A stretch of 64,000 nt of DNA. Origin: Chloroflexaceae bacterium (GTDB lineage: Bacteria > Chloroflexota > Chloroflexia > Chloroflexales > Chloroflexaceae). Shown piece by piece: positions 42,933 through 53,222 of this stretch. The stretch covers positions 186,001-250,000 of the forward strand of contig JANWYD010000008.1 of NCBI GenBank assembly GCA_025057155.1. The letters run 5' to 3'. Each line of letters starts with the position of its first letter. Positions within the stretch are counted from its first letter, which is position 1. Under the pieces are notes generated by a model. The model was not told the origin of the DNA. It made no database searches and worked only from the letters and a program-made list of their open reading frames with translations. The position numbers and the translations under genes were made by a program.

Positions 42933-43843
42933 CGGTCTCCCCCTTTCGACAACCGGCGCCCTTCCGCCGCCGCGCTTATGGCCAGGCCGGGCCGGGCCGC
43001 CGCCTGCTGCGCGGCGACAATCGCGTCAAGTTCCGCGTCGCTCCGAGACGGGTCGTGGTGGAAAAGCAGCAACTCCCGCACCCCCGCCGCCTCGGCGATC
43101 TCGCGAGCCTGGCCGGCGGTGCCGTGCCCCCAGTGGGGAAAACGGGCATACTCCTGGTCAGTAAACTGCGCGTCGTAGAGCAGCCAGTCAGCCCCCTGCG
43201 CCAGTTCGATCACGCGCGCGCGCATCTCGGCCAGGACGCGCGCCTCGGCCCTGCTGGTCGCGCCGGGCGCGCCGGTCCACTCAATGCGTTCGTCGCCGAA
43301 CAGCACGGTGTGGAAGGGGCCGGTGTCGGGAACGAACACCAGCGCCTCCCCATCGCTCTCAAGACGGTAGGCCAGGGCGCGATAAGGGTGATTGGCCTGG
43401 GCGGTGCGCACCTGCACGGGGCCAAGCTCGAACGCGCCGCCCACGTGGATCTCGTGGAAGCGCAACTCGGCGCGCAGATCCTCCAGACCGACCGGAAAGA
43501 GCGGATCGCCAAGGGCATTGGCGATGGTGGTCCGCAGTGTGACCTGGGTGCGGTTCAGCCCGTAGATGTTCAACTGCCAGCCCGCGGCGTAGATGGGGGC
43601 GAAGAACGGAAAGCCAATGATGTGATCCCAGTGGGTGTGGGTAATCAACAGGTCCAGTTGGTGTGGCGCGTCTGGTTCCCGCATTAGCGCCTCGCCCAGC
43701 AGGCGCATCCCCGTGCCAGCGTCGAGAATAATGCAGCGGTTTTCGGCGCGCACCTCCACGCAGGTGGTGTTGCCCCCGTAGCGCAACACATCGGCCCGGG
43801 CCACGGGATACGAGCCGCGGGTGCCCCAGATTCGCGCGAACAT
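42929..43843 (-). CDS. Metallo-beta-lactamase-fold hydrolase
   Basis: A 304-aa MBL-fold protein of the type that includes cyclic-nucleotide phosphodiesterase-like and PqqB/AtsA-like members. It has IWGTRGSYPV, LRYGGNTTCVEV, LDAGTGMRLLG, the intact metal motif H69-T-H71-W-D73-H74, VPDTGPF, LLYDAQFTDQEY and HWGHGTAGQA. The substrate is unknown. The ATG at 43843 is chosen because this N-terminus matches the family start. It is first of a two-gene unit with its altered paralogue. Confidence 0.9.
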   Translation of the reverse strand: MFARIWGTRGSYPVARADVLRYGGNTTCVEVRAENRCIILDAGTGMRLLGEALMREPDAPHQLDLLITHTHWDHIIGFPFFAPIYAAGWQLNIYGLNRTQVTLRTTIANALGDPLFPVGLEDLRAELRFHEIHVGGAFELGPVQVRTAQANHPYRALAYRLESDGEALVFVPDTGPFHTVLFGDERIEWTGAPGATSRAEARVLAEMRARVIELAQGADWLLYDAQFTDQEYARFPHWGHGTAGQAREIAEAAGVRELLLFHHDPSRSDAELDAIVAAQQAAARPGLAISAAAEGRRLSKGGDR

Positions 43844-43923
43844 GGTTGGACTGCTCCGGTGAACGCGATACAACCCTCGTTAAGCGCACGGCGCACAACC
43901 TCACTGCTGCTCATACGCCTATC

Positions 43924-43932
43924 TGGTATGAT
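43924..43932 (+). promoter_or_regulatory. Extended -10 promoter of the LLM-type oxidoreductase gene
   Basis: TG-G-TATGAT, about 36 bases before the ATG at 43968. No clear -35. It lies in the divergent gap shared with the MBL-fold genes. Confidence 0.55.
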
Positions 43933-43967
43933 ACCATCGCAAGATGACAGTCTGGAAAGGAACCGGC

Positions 43968-44735
43968 ATGCCGCGCATTCGCATCGGGGTGCAATTCCAC
44001 CCGCAGCATACTACGTGGGAGTCGTTTGCCGCCGCCGTGCGCCACGCCGAGGCGCTGGGGGTTGACACCGTCTGGAACTGGGATCACTTCTTTCCGCTCT
44101 ACGGTAATCCCCAGGGCAACCACTTCGAGGCCTGGACCTTGCTGACGGCCATGGCGATGATCACCTCGCGCGTCGAGGTCGGCTGCCTGGTGACCTGCAA
44201 CAGTTACCGCAATCCGGCCCTGCTCTCGAATATGGCCAAGACAGTGGATCACATCTCCGGCGGGCGGCTCATCCTGGGGATGGGCGCGGGGTGGTTCGAA
44301 CGGGATTACCGCGAGTACGGCTACCCGTTCGGCGCCGCCGCCGAGCGCCTGCGGGCGCTGCAGGAGGCCCTCCCGATCATTAAGCGGCGCTGGGAGATTG
44401 ACGCGCCTCCGCCCACCCGTCCGATCCCCATCCTTATCGGCGGCGGAGGCGAGAAGATCACCCTGCGACTGGTCGCCCGCTATGCGCAGATGTGGCACAG
44501 TTTCAGCACCCTGGCCACCATCGGGCACAAGAGCGCTGTGCTCGAGCGCTGGTGCGCCGAGATCGGGCGCGATCCACGGGAGATCGAGCGCAGCGTCACC
44601 CCGCGGCCCGGTGAGAGCCTGGAGGCCTATGTGGCGGCCGGGGTGACGCACTTTATCTTCGGGATGGGCGAACCCTGGGATTTCGCGCCGGTTGAAGCGG
44701 CCCTGCGCTGGCGCGAGGCGCGGGGCGCTGGTTAA
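43968..44735 (+). CDS. LLM-class flavin/F420-dependent oxidoreductase
   Basis: Bacterial luciferase-like TIM-barrel protein of 255 aa. Landmarks: IRIGVQFHPQHTTWESF at the N-terminus, VDTVWNWDHFFPLYG, VEVGCLVTCNSYRNPALLSNMAKTVDHISGGRLILGMGAGW (all typical), and RPIPILIGGGGEKITLRL. Some members use coenzyme F420 instead of FMN; the sequence alone does not settle this. The ATG at 43968 is chosen since AAAGGAA precedes it at good distance; another ATG lies 24 bases upstream. Confidence 0.9.
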   Translation: MPRIRIGVQFHPQHTTWESFAAAVRHAEALGVDTVWNWDHFFPLYGNPQGNHFEAWTLLTAMAMITSRVEVGCLVTCNSYRNPALLSNMAKTVDHISGGRLILGMGAGWFERDYREYGYPFGAAAERLRALQEALPIIKRRWEIDAPPPTRPIPILIGGGGEKITLRLVARYAQMWHSFSTLATIGHKSAVLERWCAEIGRDPREIERSVTPRPGESLEAYVAAGVTHFIFGMGEPWDFAPVEAALRWREARGAG

Positions 44736-44762
44736 CGATTTTGGATTTTGGATTTCGGACTT
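44736..44762. repeat. AT-rich short tandem repeat, site 6
   Basis: CGATTTTGGATTTTGGATTT and a few more bases, directly after the stop of the LLM-type gene. Same unit as the other sites. Confidence 0.7.
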
Positions 44763-44809
44763 CCAGGCGGCCTGGCCGCCCAGACTCACCTTCCAGGGCC
44801 GGCGTTATC

Positions 44810-45589
44810 ATGGTCTCCAGCGCAGGTTCTCCAATCACCGCATACATTGGCATTGATCTGGCCTGGTCGGAGCGCAACCAGAGCGGCGCGGCATGTCTGA
44901 CGGGCGACCCGGCAGGCGCGGCGCTGGTGGCGCCCCCGGAACTGCTGGACGACCTCGAGGCGATCGTGGCCTACGTGGAGCGGCATGCGGAGGCCGGCCC
45001 GGCGATTGTCGCCGTGGACGCCCCGCTGCTCGTGCCCAACTACAGCGGGCGCCGTCCGGCCGATGCCGCCCTCAGCGCGGCCTTCCGGCGCTACGAGGCC
45101 GGAGCGCACCCCGCCAATCGGCGCCTGCTCGCCCGCAACGGCGTGGTGCGCGGCGAACGACTGGTCGCGATGCTGGAGGGCAGAGGCTTCCGCCATGTTG
45201 AGCGTATTGACGCCGGGGTAAACGGCCGGCTGATTACCGAGGTCTTTCCCCATCCGGCGATGATCGCCATCTTTGGCCTGGAGCGGAGCCTCAAGTACAA
45301 GGCCCGTCCGGGCCGCTCGACGACGCTGCGCCTGGCCGAATGGCGGCGCTACCAGACGCACCTTGCCGCCCTGAGGGACGCCGACCCGCCCCTGCGCGGC
45401 CACGAGGCGTTTGCGCAAACCGATGTAGCCTCATTCAACGGGTGCGCGCTCAAGGCTTACGAAGACCGCATGGACGCGCTCATGTGCGCCTACATCGCCC
45501 TCTATGCCCACCGCTGGGGCGCAGCCCGCTGCCGCACCTTCGGTGATCTGCGCGAGGGCTACATTTTTACCCCCGTGCCGGAGTGGTAG
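44810..45589 (+). CDS. DUF429 family protein (RNase H-like fold)
   Basis: A 259-aa cytosolic protein. The N-terminal YIGIDLAWSERNQSG and later VAVDAPLLVPN, RLVAMLEGRGF, VFPHPAMIAIFG and the late YEDRMDALMCAYIAL are the acidic landmarks of the DUF429 predicted nuclease family (RNase H-like). The biological role of the family is not established. ATG 44810 is preferred, since the upstream part of the frame reads through the AT-rich repeat. Confidence 0.82.
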   Translation: MVSSAGSPITAYIGIDLAWSERNQSGAACLTGDPAGAALVAPPELLDDLEAIVAYVERHAEAGPAIVAVDAPLLVPNYSGRRPADAALSAAFRRYEAGAHPANRRLLARNGVVRGERLVAMLEGRGFRHVERIDAGVNGRLITEVFPHPAMIAIFGLERSLKYKARPGRSTTLRLAEWRRYQTHLAALRDADPPLRGHEAFAQTDVASFNGCALKAYEDRMDALMCAYIALYAHRWGAARCRTFGDLREGYIFTPVPEW

Positions 45590-45610
45590 CGTCGTGCCAT
45601 CCGCCCCGCC

Positions 45611-45641
45611 CAATCCAAAATCCGCAATCCGAAATCCAAAA
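45611..45641. repeat. AT-rich short tandem repeat, site 7
   Basis: CAATCCAAAATCCGCAATCC then GAAATCCAAAA, between the DUF429 gene and the stop of the E2 gene. It is almost identical to the repeat end at 36871-36896. Confidence 0.75.
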
Positions 45642-46973
45642 TCACATGCCTTCCAGCGCCGCCTTGACCGCTGCCAGAAAGGCGTCGGCAGTCGCTCCAT
45701 CGGCGACGCGGTGGTCAAAAGTGAGGGAGAGGTAGCACATCGGCTTGATCGCGATCGCGTCCACCCCGTGCTGCGTCACCACCACCGGGCGCTTGACAAT
45801 CGCCCCCACGCCGAGGATGGCCGCCTGAGGCTGATTGATGATCGGTGTGGCGAAGAGGCTGCCGCTGACGCCATGGTTGGTAATGGTGAAGGTGCCGCCC
45901 TGGGTCTCGTCGGGTGTCAGGCGCCGGGTGCGCGCCCGCTCGGCCAGGTCGTTGATGATGCGCGCCAGGCCCAGCAGGTTCTTTTCGTCGGCGTCGCGTA
46001 TGACCGGTACAAGCAGGCCCTCGTCGAGGGCCACGGCCACCCCGATGTGGATGCGCCGGTTGAGCATGATGCCTGCCTCGGTAAACCGGCCGTTCATCAC
46101 CGGCGTCTGCCGCAACCCGGCAACGGCGGCCTGCACAAAGTAGGGCGTAAAGGTCAGCCGCACGCCCTGGCGCTCGAAGGCCGCCTTGTTGGCTTCCCGG
46201 TGGGCCGCCACCCGGCTCAGGTCGGCCTCCATCACCGTGGTCACGTGCGGCGCCGTCCGCACCGAGCGCTCCATGTGCTCGGCGATCGAGCGACGCATAG
46301 GCGTCAGCGGAACCAGTTCGACGTCTTCGGGCAGCGGTGTCGCGGCTACGGGCGGCGGGGCGGGCGGCGGCGCGACCACCTGGGGGACCACAGGCGAGGG
46401 GGCGGGCGGCGGCGCGACCACCTGGGGGGCGGGAGCTGCGGGGGCTACGGGCGCCGGTGGTGCGGCGACCGGCGCCTCGGCCTGACGCGCCTCAAGGTAG
46501 CGCAGCACGTCCTGCTTGGTGACGCGCCCTCCCTGGCCCGTCCCGGGAATGCGCGCCAGATCGAGGCCATGTTCGGCCACCAGACGCGCCACTACCGGTG
46601 AGATAAACCCGCTTCGGGCCGTACCATCCGCCGTAGACGGGGCGACCGTGGGCCGAGGCGCTGCGGCTGGCGCGGGCGCGGTCACCGGCGCCGGTTGCTC
46701 CGCCGGGACCGCCGGCTGAACCAGACCGGCGGCTTCCTCAGGCGTGCCGATGCGGGCAATCACTGTGCCCACGCGCACCGTCTCGCCCTCGCCCACCAGG
46801 ATCTCCAGCAGCGTCCCCGTCTCCGGCGCGGGCACCTCGGTGTCAACTTTATCGGTAATGACCTCCAGCAACGGCTCATACTTCGCCACCGTCTCGCCAG
46901 GTCGCTTCAACCAGCGGCCAATGGTTCCCTCAGTGACGCTTTCGCCCAGTTGGGGCATCTTGATCTCGATCAC
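45642..46973 (-). CDS. 2-oxoacid dehydrogenase complex E2 (dihydrolipoyl acyltransferase)
   Basis: A 443-aa E2 core protein. The lipoyl domain covers residues 1-76 with lipoyl lysine K42 in EVITDKVDTEVPAP. A Pro/Ala-rich linker follows, then the E1/E3-binding domain (ISPVVARLVAEHG to VTKQDVLRYLEA), a second Pro/Ala linker with an internal near-repeat (VVAPPPAP), and the catalytic domain ending with the active-site motif FDHRVADGA. The substrate class (pyruvate, 2-oxoglutarate or branched-chain) is not clear; one lipoyl domain and this linker style are common in branched-chain-type E2. No E1 or E3 gene is adjacent. Confidence 0.93.
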   Translation of the reverse strand: MIEIKMPQLGESVTEGTIGRWLKRPGETVAKYEPLLEVITDKVDTEVPAPETGTLLEILVGEGETVRVGTVIARIGTPEEAAGLVQPAVPAEQPAPVTAPAPAAAPRPTVAPSTADGTARSGFISPVVARLVAEHGLDLARIPGTGQGGRVTKQDVLRYLEARQAEAPVAAPPAPVAPAAPAPQVVAPPPAPSPVVPQVVAPPPAPPPVAATPLPEDVELVPLTPMRRSIAEHMERSVRTAPHVTTVMEADLSRVAAHREANKAAFERQGVRLTFTPYFVQAAVAGLRQTPVMNGRFTEAGIMLNRRIHIGVAVALDEGLLVPVIRDADEKNLLGLARIINDLAERARTRRLTPDETQGGTFTITNHGVSGSLFATPIINQPQAAILGVGAIVKRPVVVTQHGVDAIAIKPMCYLSLTFDHRVADGATADAFLAAVKAALEGM

Positions 46974-47032
46974 GTGAACACCCCGTATGTTCGCAAGTTG
47001 CAGGCCCGGTCAACCTGCCAGGCTGTCAGTTG

Positions 47033-48085
47033 CTACGCTTCCCCTGGTCCATAGAGCAACAACCGTGCGTAGCGTTCCATTACCCCGGGAAGCGGCGACA
47101 GGGCCACGCGGTCGTTATCCACGCCGAAGCGCACATCGGCCTCGGTGAAGGCGTAGCGCTCCACAGCGGCCGGATCGAGATCGCGCAGCGTCCAGACCAG
47201 TTCAAGCATGCGCTCGACCGGCATATCGGTTTGCACGTAGCCCACCAGGGCCGCGCTGACCCGCCGGGCCGCGAACCAGGTGGCCAGGTCGCCCCGCTCA
47301 CGCAGGCGCTCGGCGATAGCGACCAGTACGGCCTGCTGACGCAGCCCGCGCTCGAAGTCGCTATCAGGGTGACGGATGCGGGCGTAGGCCAGCGCCGTCG
47401 CTCCGTCCATACGTTGCCGGCCCGCGGCGAAACGGACGGTCGTTACGCGATAGTCGGCGGTCGGAAACTGATGATCGACCAGCGGGCGCGGCACGTCCAC
47501 AGTTACGCCGCCAAGGGCGTCAATAATTCCAGCGAAACCACGAAAGTCGGCCACCACCACATAATCAATCGGCGCCCCCAGCGCCTGGCTGACCGTGGCT
47601 CGCGCCAGGGCCAGGCCATTGCCGGGAGGCCCGTCGCGTTCGCCCCAGAGGTAGGCCGCATTGAGCCGGTTGTTGCCGTGGCCGGGGATAGCCACCCAGA
47701 GATCGCGGGGGAGCGACAGCAGCGCCACGCGCCTGCGGGCCGGGTCAATCCGCGCCACCAGCACCGCATCGCTGCGCGGGGTGACCTCCTGGCCGGGACG
47801 CCGGTCGGTGCCGAGGAGCAGCACAGTGACGGGCGCTGGAGCGCCGGGACGCGTCGGCGCCAGGGTGGGGAGCTGGAGCAGGCGAGCGCCTCCGACGCGG
47901 GATTCTTGCGGCGCCGGGGCCGGCGTGATGTGCAGCGCCGCCAGGTTGCGGCGCACCGCGAGCGCCTGCGCCGCTGCTCCCATTACGACGAGCGCCAAAA
48001 CAAGAACGGCCCCCAGCCCGACCAGCGGCCAGAAGAAAGAGCGGACAGGGCGATCAGGGCGTGCCAACGCAGCTTCTCCATCCAT
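47033..48085 (-). CDS. LytR-CpsA-Psr (LCP) family protein
   Basis: A 350-aa membrane-anchored protein: a cytoplasmic basic N-terminus, one helix (FFWPLVGLGAVLVLALVVMGAAA), a Pro-rich stretch and the LCP domain. Domain landmarks are VTVLLLGTDRRPG, RSDAVLVARIDP, LLSLPRDLWVAIPG, RLNAAYLWGE and LAYARIRHPDSDFERGLRQQ, including arginines and aspartates used for pyrophosphate-lipid binding. LCP enzymes transfer glycopolymers from lipid carriers to the cell wall or other acceptors. In this lineage the acceptor is unknown. Confidence 0.92.
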   Translation of the reverse strand: MDGEAALARPDRPVRSFFWPLVGLGAVLVLALVVMGAAAQALAVRRNLAALHITPAPAPQESRVGGARLLQLPTLAPTRPGAPAPVTVLLLGTDRRPGQEVTPRSDAVLVARIDPARRRVALLSLPRDLWVAIPGHGNNRLNAAYLWGERDGPPGNGLALARATVSQALGAPIDYVVVADFRGFAGIIDALGGVTVDVPRPLVDHQFPTADYRVTTVRFAAGRQRMDGATALAYARIRHPDSDFERGLRQQAVLVAIAERLRERGDLATWFAARRVSAALVGYVQTDMPVERMLELVWTLRDLDPAAVERYAFTEADVRFGVDNDRVALSPLPGVMERYARLLLYGPGEA

Positions 48086-48121
48086 TGGCCCGGCATCAAC
48101 CGGATGCGGTGCGGCCTTCTG

Positions 48122-48250
48122 ATTATACCGTCAGAATCGCTGCGACGCGTTGCGCCAATCGTGAGCCTCGCCTATACTGCGCGGTGACGTGCGGGACAGT
48201 TAAACAGTCAACGATAGTGGCGGAAGGGGTTTGAAGAAACCAGGTTTTCC
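48122..48250. promoter_or_regulatory. Divergent promoter region and GAAACC palindrome
   Basis: The minus strand has TATAAT at 48122-48127 upstream of the LCP gene. The plus strand has TTGCGC (48150-48155), a 17-base spacer and TATACT (48173-48178) upstream of the glucosidase gene. A member of the GAAACC-A-GGTTTTC palindrome family lies at 48236-48250 in the glucosidase leader. Confidence 0.5.
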
Positions 48251-48352
48251 CTCAGCCCCTTGCCTGCCAGGAGACAACGGGAAGGACGGCGCCCTCGTTG
48301 CAACATCGCTATGCGACGCGGCACGGGCGCCTGAGGTTAAGGAAAGACCATC

Positions 48353-51100
<2,748 letters not shown>

Positions 51101-51152
51101 TTCAAGCCAGTTGCTAACAGACCCGCAGATAAACCGTTTATTCCTCTGAGCG

Positions 51153-51186
51153 AAGCGGCAGGAAACCTCCGGGTTCCCTGCCGCTT
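51153..51186. terminator. Hairpin between convergent glucosidase and esterase genes
   Basis: AAGCGGCAGG (51153-51162) and its complement (51177-51186) form the base of a stem that continues with AAACC/GGGTT across one mismatch. It could terminate both convergent genes. No T-run is present. Confidence 0.5.
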
Positions 51187-51191
51187 GCCTG

Positions 51192-51920
51192 CTACAAGTA
51201 CCACGGCACCATCTGGCGCCAGACCGCGGCGCAGTGGGCCTCGCCAGGCCAGATGTGCAGGGCATGCCAGATGCCTTTTTGCCACAGAATAGCGCTGAGC
51301 GACTGATTGTTGGCCAGGAAGACGTCTTCCTCGCCCACAGCCAGAATGATCTCCAGCCGGCGTAGCGCCTCAAGCAACACCGGGTCGTTCAGTTGCGGCA
51401 GGAAATGGCAGGGGTTGTAAAAGTAGACCGTCTCATCGTAGTGACCATCGAACAGATCACGAAACGATCCCATTGGCATGGTCAGATCGTAGCGTCCACT
51501 CAGGCCAACCACCTTGCGGAAGCGCTGAGGATGGCGAAACGCCAGGGCCACCGCGTGATACGCGCCCAGGCTGCACCCATGGGCGATCAGATGCGGATTG
51601 GGATTGAGTTGCTGCGAAAATGGCACGACCTCTTCCAGAATATACGCCTCGTATTGCTGATGGCGCGCGATCCGCTCCCGGGGAGGGCGATGGCGCGCGT
51701 AGAGGCTCTCATAGTCCACACTATCGACACAGAAGAGTTGAATGTTGCCTGCCTCAACGGTGTGACGCAATGCGTCAACCAGGCCCCAGTTTTCGTAGTC
51801 GTAGAATCGTCCGCCACGGGTAGGAAAGACCAGCACCCGCGCTCCGGCGTGCCCGAACACCAGCAGTTCCATGGTTCGCTGCAAGCGTGGACTGCGCCAC
51901 GCGTGATACTCCCGGCGCAT
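51192..51920 (-). CDS. Alpha/beta-hydrolase esterase (Fes/esterase D-like)
   Basis: About 242 aa from the ATG at 51920, where the family N-terminus begins (MRREYHAWRSPRLQRTMELLVFGHAGARVLVFP). The nucleophile elbow is HGCSLGAYHA (serine), and the late EAHCAAVW supplies the probable histidine. AAGGA precedes this start. A longer form from ATG 52028 (278 aa) is open; it has no ribosome site, but a TATAAA sequence just upstream could give a leaderless mRNA for it. Esterases of this kind act on acyl esters or siderophores; the substrate is unknown. Confidence 0.8.
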   Translation of the reverse strand: MRREYHAWRSPRLQRTMELLVFGHAGARVLVFPTRGGRFYDYENWGLVDALRHTVEAGNIQLFCVDSVDYESLYARHRPPRERIARHQQYEAYILEEVVPFSQQLNPNPHLIAHGCSLGAYHAVALAFRHPQRFRKVVGLSGRYDLTMPMGSFRDLFDGHYDETVYFYNPCHFLPQLNDPVLLEALRRLEIILAVGEEDVFLANNQSLSAILWQKGIWHALHIWPGEAHCAAVWRQMVPWYL

Positions 51921-52028
51921 CGGCGGTCCTTGACGCTGGTAGAAGGCCGCAAGGCTCCAGTTGGCCCGATCCAACAATCCCGCATAGTCTGTAAGCCGGG
52001 TGGTGCTGCCATCTGAACGATATGGCAT

Positions 52029-52311
52029 ACGCCCGGTTTATAAACACGGTAGAGCGGAAGTGTTATCTCAGTATTAATTCCTGGCATGTTTTCTGAGATA
52101 AACAGGTTAACCCTTTGTTGCGCCGCCCTGAGGGTAAGGCAACCGGGCGGCGCCGGCGCCGGGGTTGCCGCAGGTCGCTCCCAGGCAGGAGCAGGGAGGC
52201 TGCCTTTTCCTCTCTTCTCCTGAGCGACGGTGAAGTCGTTCCGGGCTGCTCATCGGCAAAGACATCGGGAAACATCGTTGCTTCGTATCCCTCCAACTGC
52301 CTGTGTTCGCT
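52029..52311. other. Intergenic region, nothing recognised
   Basis: About 283 bases between the esterase and SGNH hydrolase genes. It contains TTTATAAA (52037-52044), a possible -10 for the esterase gene on the minus strand, and a GC-rich stretch (GGGCGGCGCCGGCGCCGGG near 52145). No coding frame is convincing. Confidence 0.5.
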
Positions 52312-52914
52312 TCAGGGATCGAAAAGCGGAAATCGAAAGGTGCGCAGGATCGCGGCCCAGAGGCGATAGCCTTCGTCGCTCAGATGCAGACCATCGTCGG
52401 CGAAGAGCGCCGAAACAGGCTCGCCATTGCGCTGGAGCATGGGCTGATACACGTCAATAAAGTATCCCTTGGGGCGGGCAATGAGCGCCTGGCGCGCGGC
52501 CTCGTTGACCTGGCGAATGGCATGGCGCAGGCGCCAGCGGGCCGGGCTGGGCTTGATGGCCATAAATGCCACCGGGATCTTGCCGCAAAGTGTATCTACT
52601 TTATCCAGCAGCCGGTGCAACGAGCCGATGACCGAACTGACGGGCTGGCCATCACCGAGGTCATTGTCGCCAGCATAGATCACCAGACTGCCTGGCGCGC
52701 ACGGCGGCACCAGGCGCTCGAAAAAATAGACGCAGGCGGACAGCGTTGAGCCGCCGAAGGCCCGGTTCACCACTGGCCAGGGCGCCAGGTCCTCTTCCAG
52801 GGTTGACCAGAGACGGAGCGATGAACTGCCATAAAATACCGTCGCTCCAGGAGGGGGCGGATTCAGGGCGTGCGCCTGTTCGATGGCCCGCACCTCTTCC
52901 TCGTACCATTCCAT
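52312..52914 (-). CDS. SGNH/GDSL-family hydrolase
   Basis: A 200-aa esterase or lipase of the SGNH superfamily. The four blocks are visible: catalytic serine in FYGSSSLRLW, glycine in NRAFGGSTL, asparagine in YAGDNDLG, and the Asp/His dyad in DDGLHLSDEGY. There is no signal peptide, so it acts in the cytosol or on an intracellular ester. A GTG or ATG further left would not add conserved sequence; ATG 52914 is used. The substrate is unknown. Confidence 0.9.
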   Translation of the reverse strand: MEWYEEEVRAIEQAHALNPPPPGATVFYGSSSLRLWSTLEEDLAPWPVVNRAFGGSTLSACVYFFERLVPPCAPGSLVIYAGDNDLGDGQPVSSVIGSLHRLLDKVDTLCGKIPVAFMAIKPSPARWRLRHAIRQVNEAARQALIARPKGYFIDVYQPMLQRNGEPVSALFADDGLHLSDEGYRLWAAILRTFRFPLFDP

Positions 52915-53222
52915 CGCGATCCTCTCTCCTCTCCGCGCGGGCCTGGCCGCGCCAGCTCTAAACGAAAAGCGAGAGGGTCTGGGAGGGCAAGGCCCTCCTA
53001 AACCCTCCCTGTGAGGGGAGCATCACCCAGAACCGGTTTTCCTGCAACTGTCCCGCTGCTTCTGGGGCGCCGGGCGCCCCGTGAGCAGAGGTAGGGGGGA
53101 AACCTGGTTCCCCCTACCCCTCCAACCGCCCGTGCGCGCTTCTTTCCCTATCCGGCTTCATGCTGGCATGCAGAAGGATTTTCCCAGGAGCGCGGCCCTC
53201 CCAGGAGAGGCCCGTTTTTTCC
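52915..53222. repeat. Intergenic palindromes, including GGAAACC-T-GGTTCC at 53091-53116
   Basis: Contains several stems: TCTGGGAGGGCAAGGCCCTCC near 52977, GGGGCGCCGGGCGCCCC near 53063, and GTAGGGGGGAAACC with GGTTCCCCCTAC around a single T at 53091-53116, a member of the GGGAAACC family with long outer arms. A GGCC-stem followed by TTTTTT (53214-53219) reads like a plus-strand terminator, although no plus-strand gene ends here. No gene is supported. Confidence 0.6.

Noticed and set aside
53196-53219. Plus-strand intrinsic terminator (GGCC stem followed by TTTTTT)
   Set aside because: No plus-strand gene ends here; both neighbouring genes are on the minus strand, so function is doubtful.
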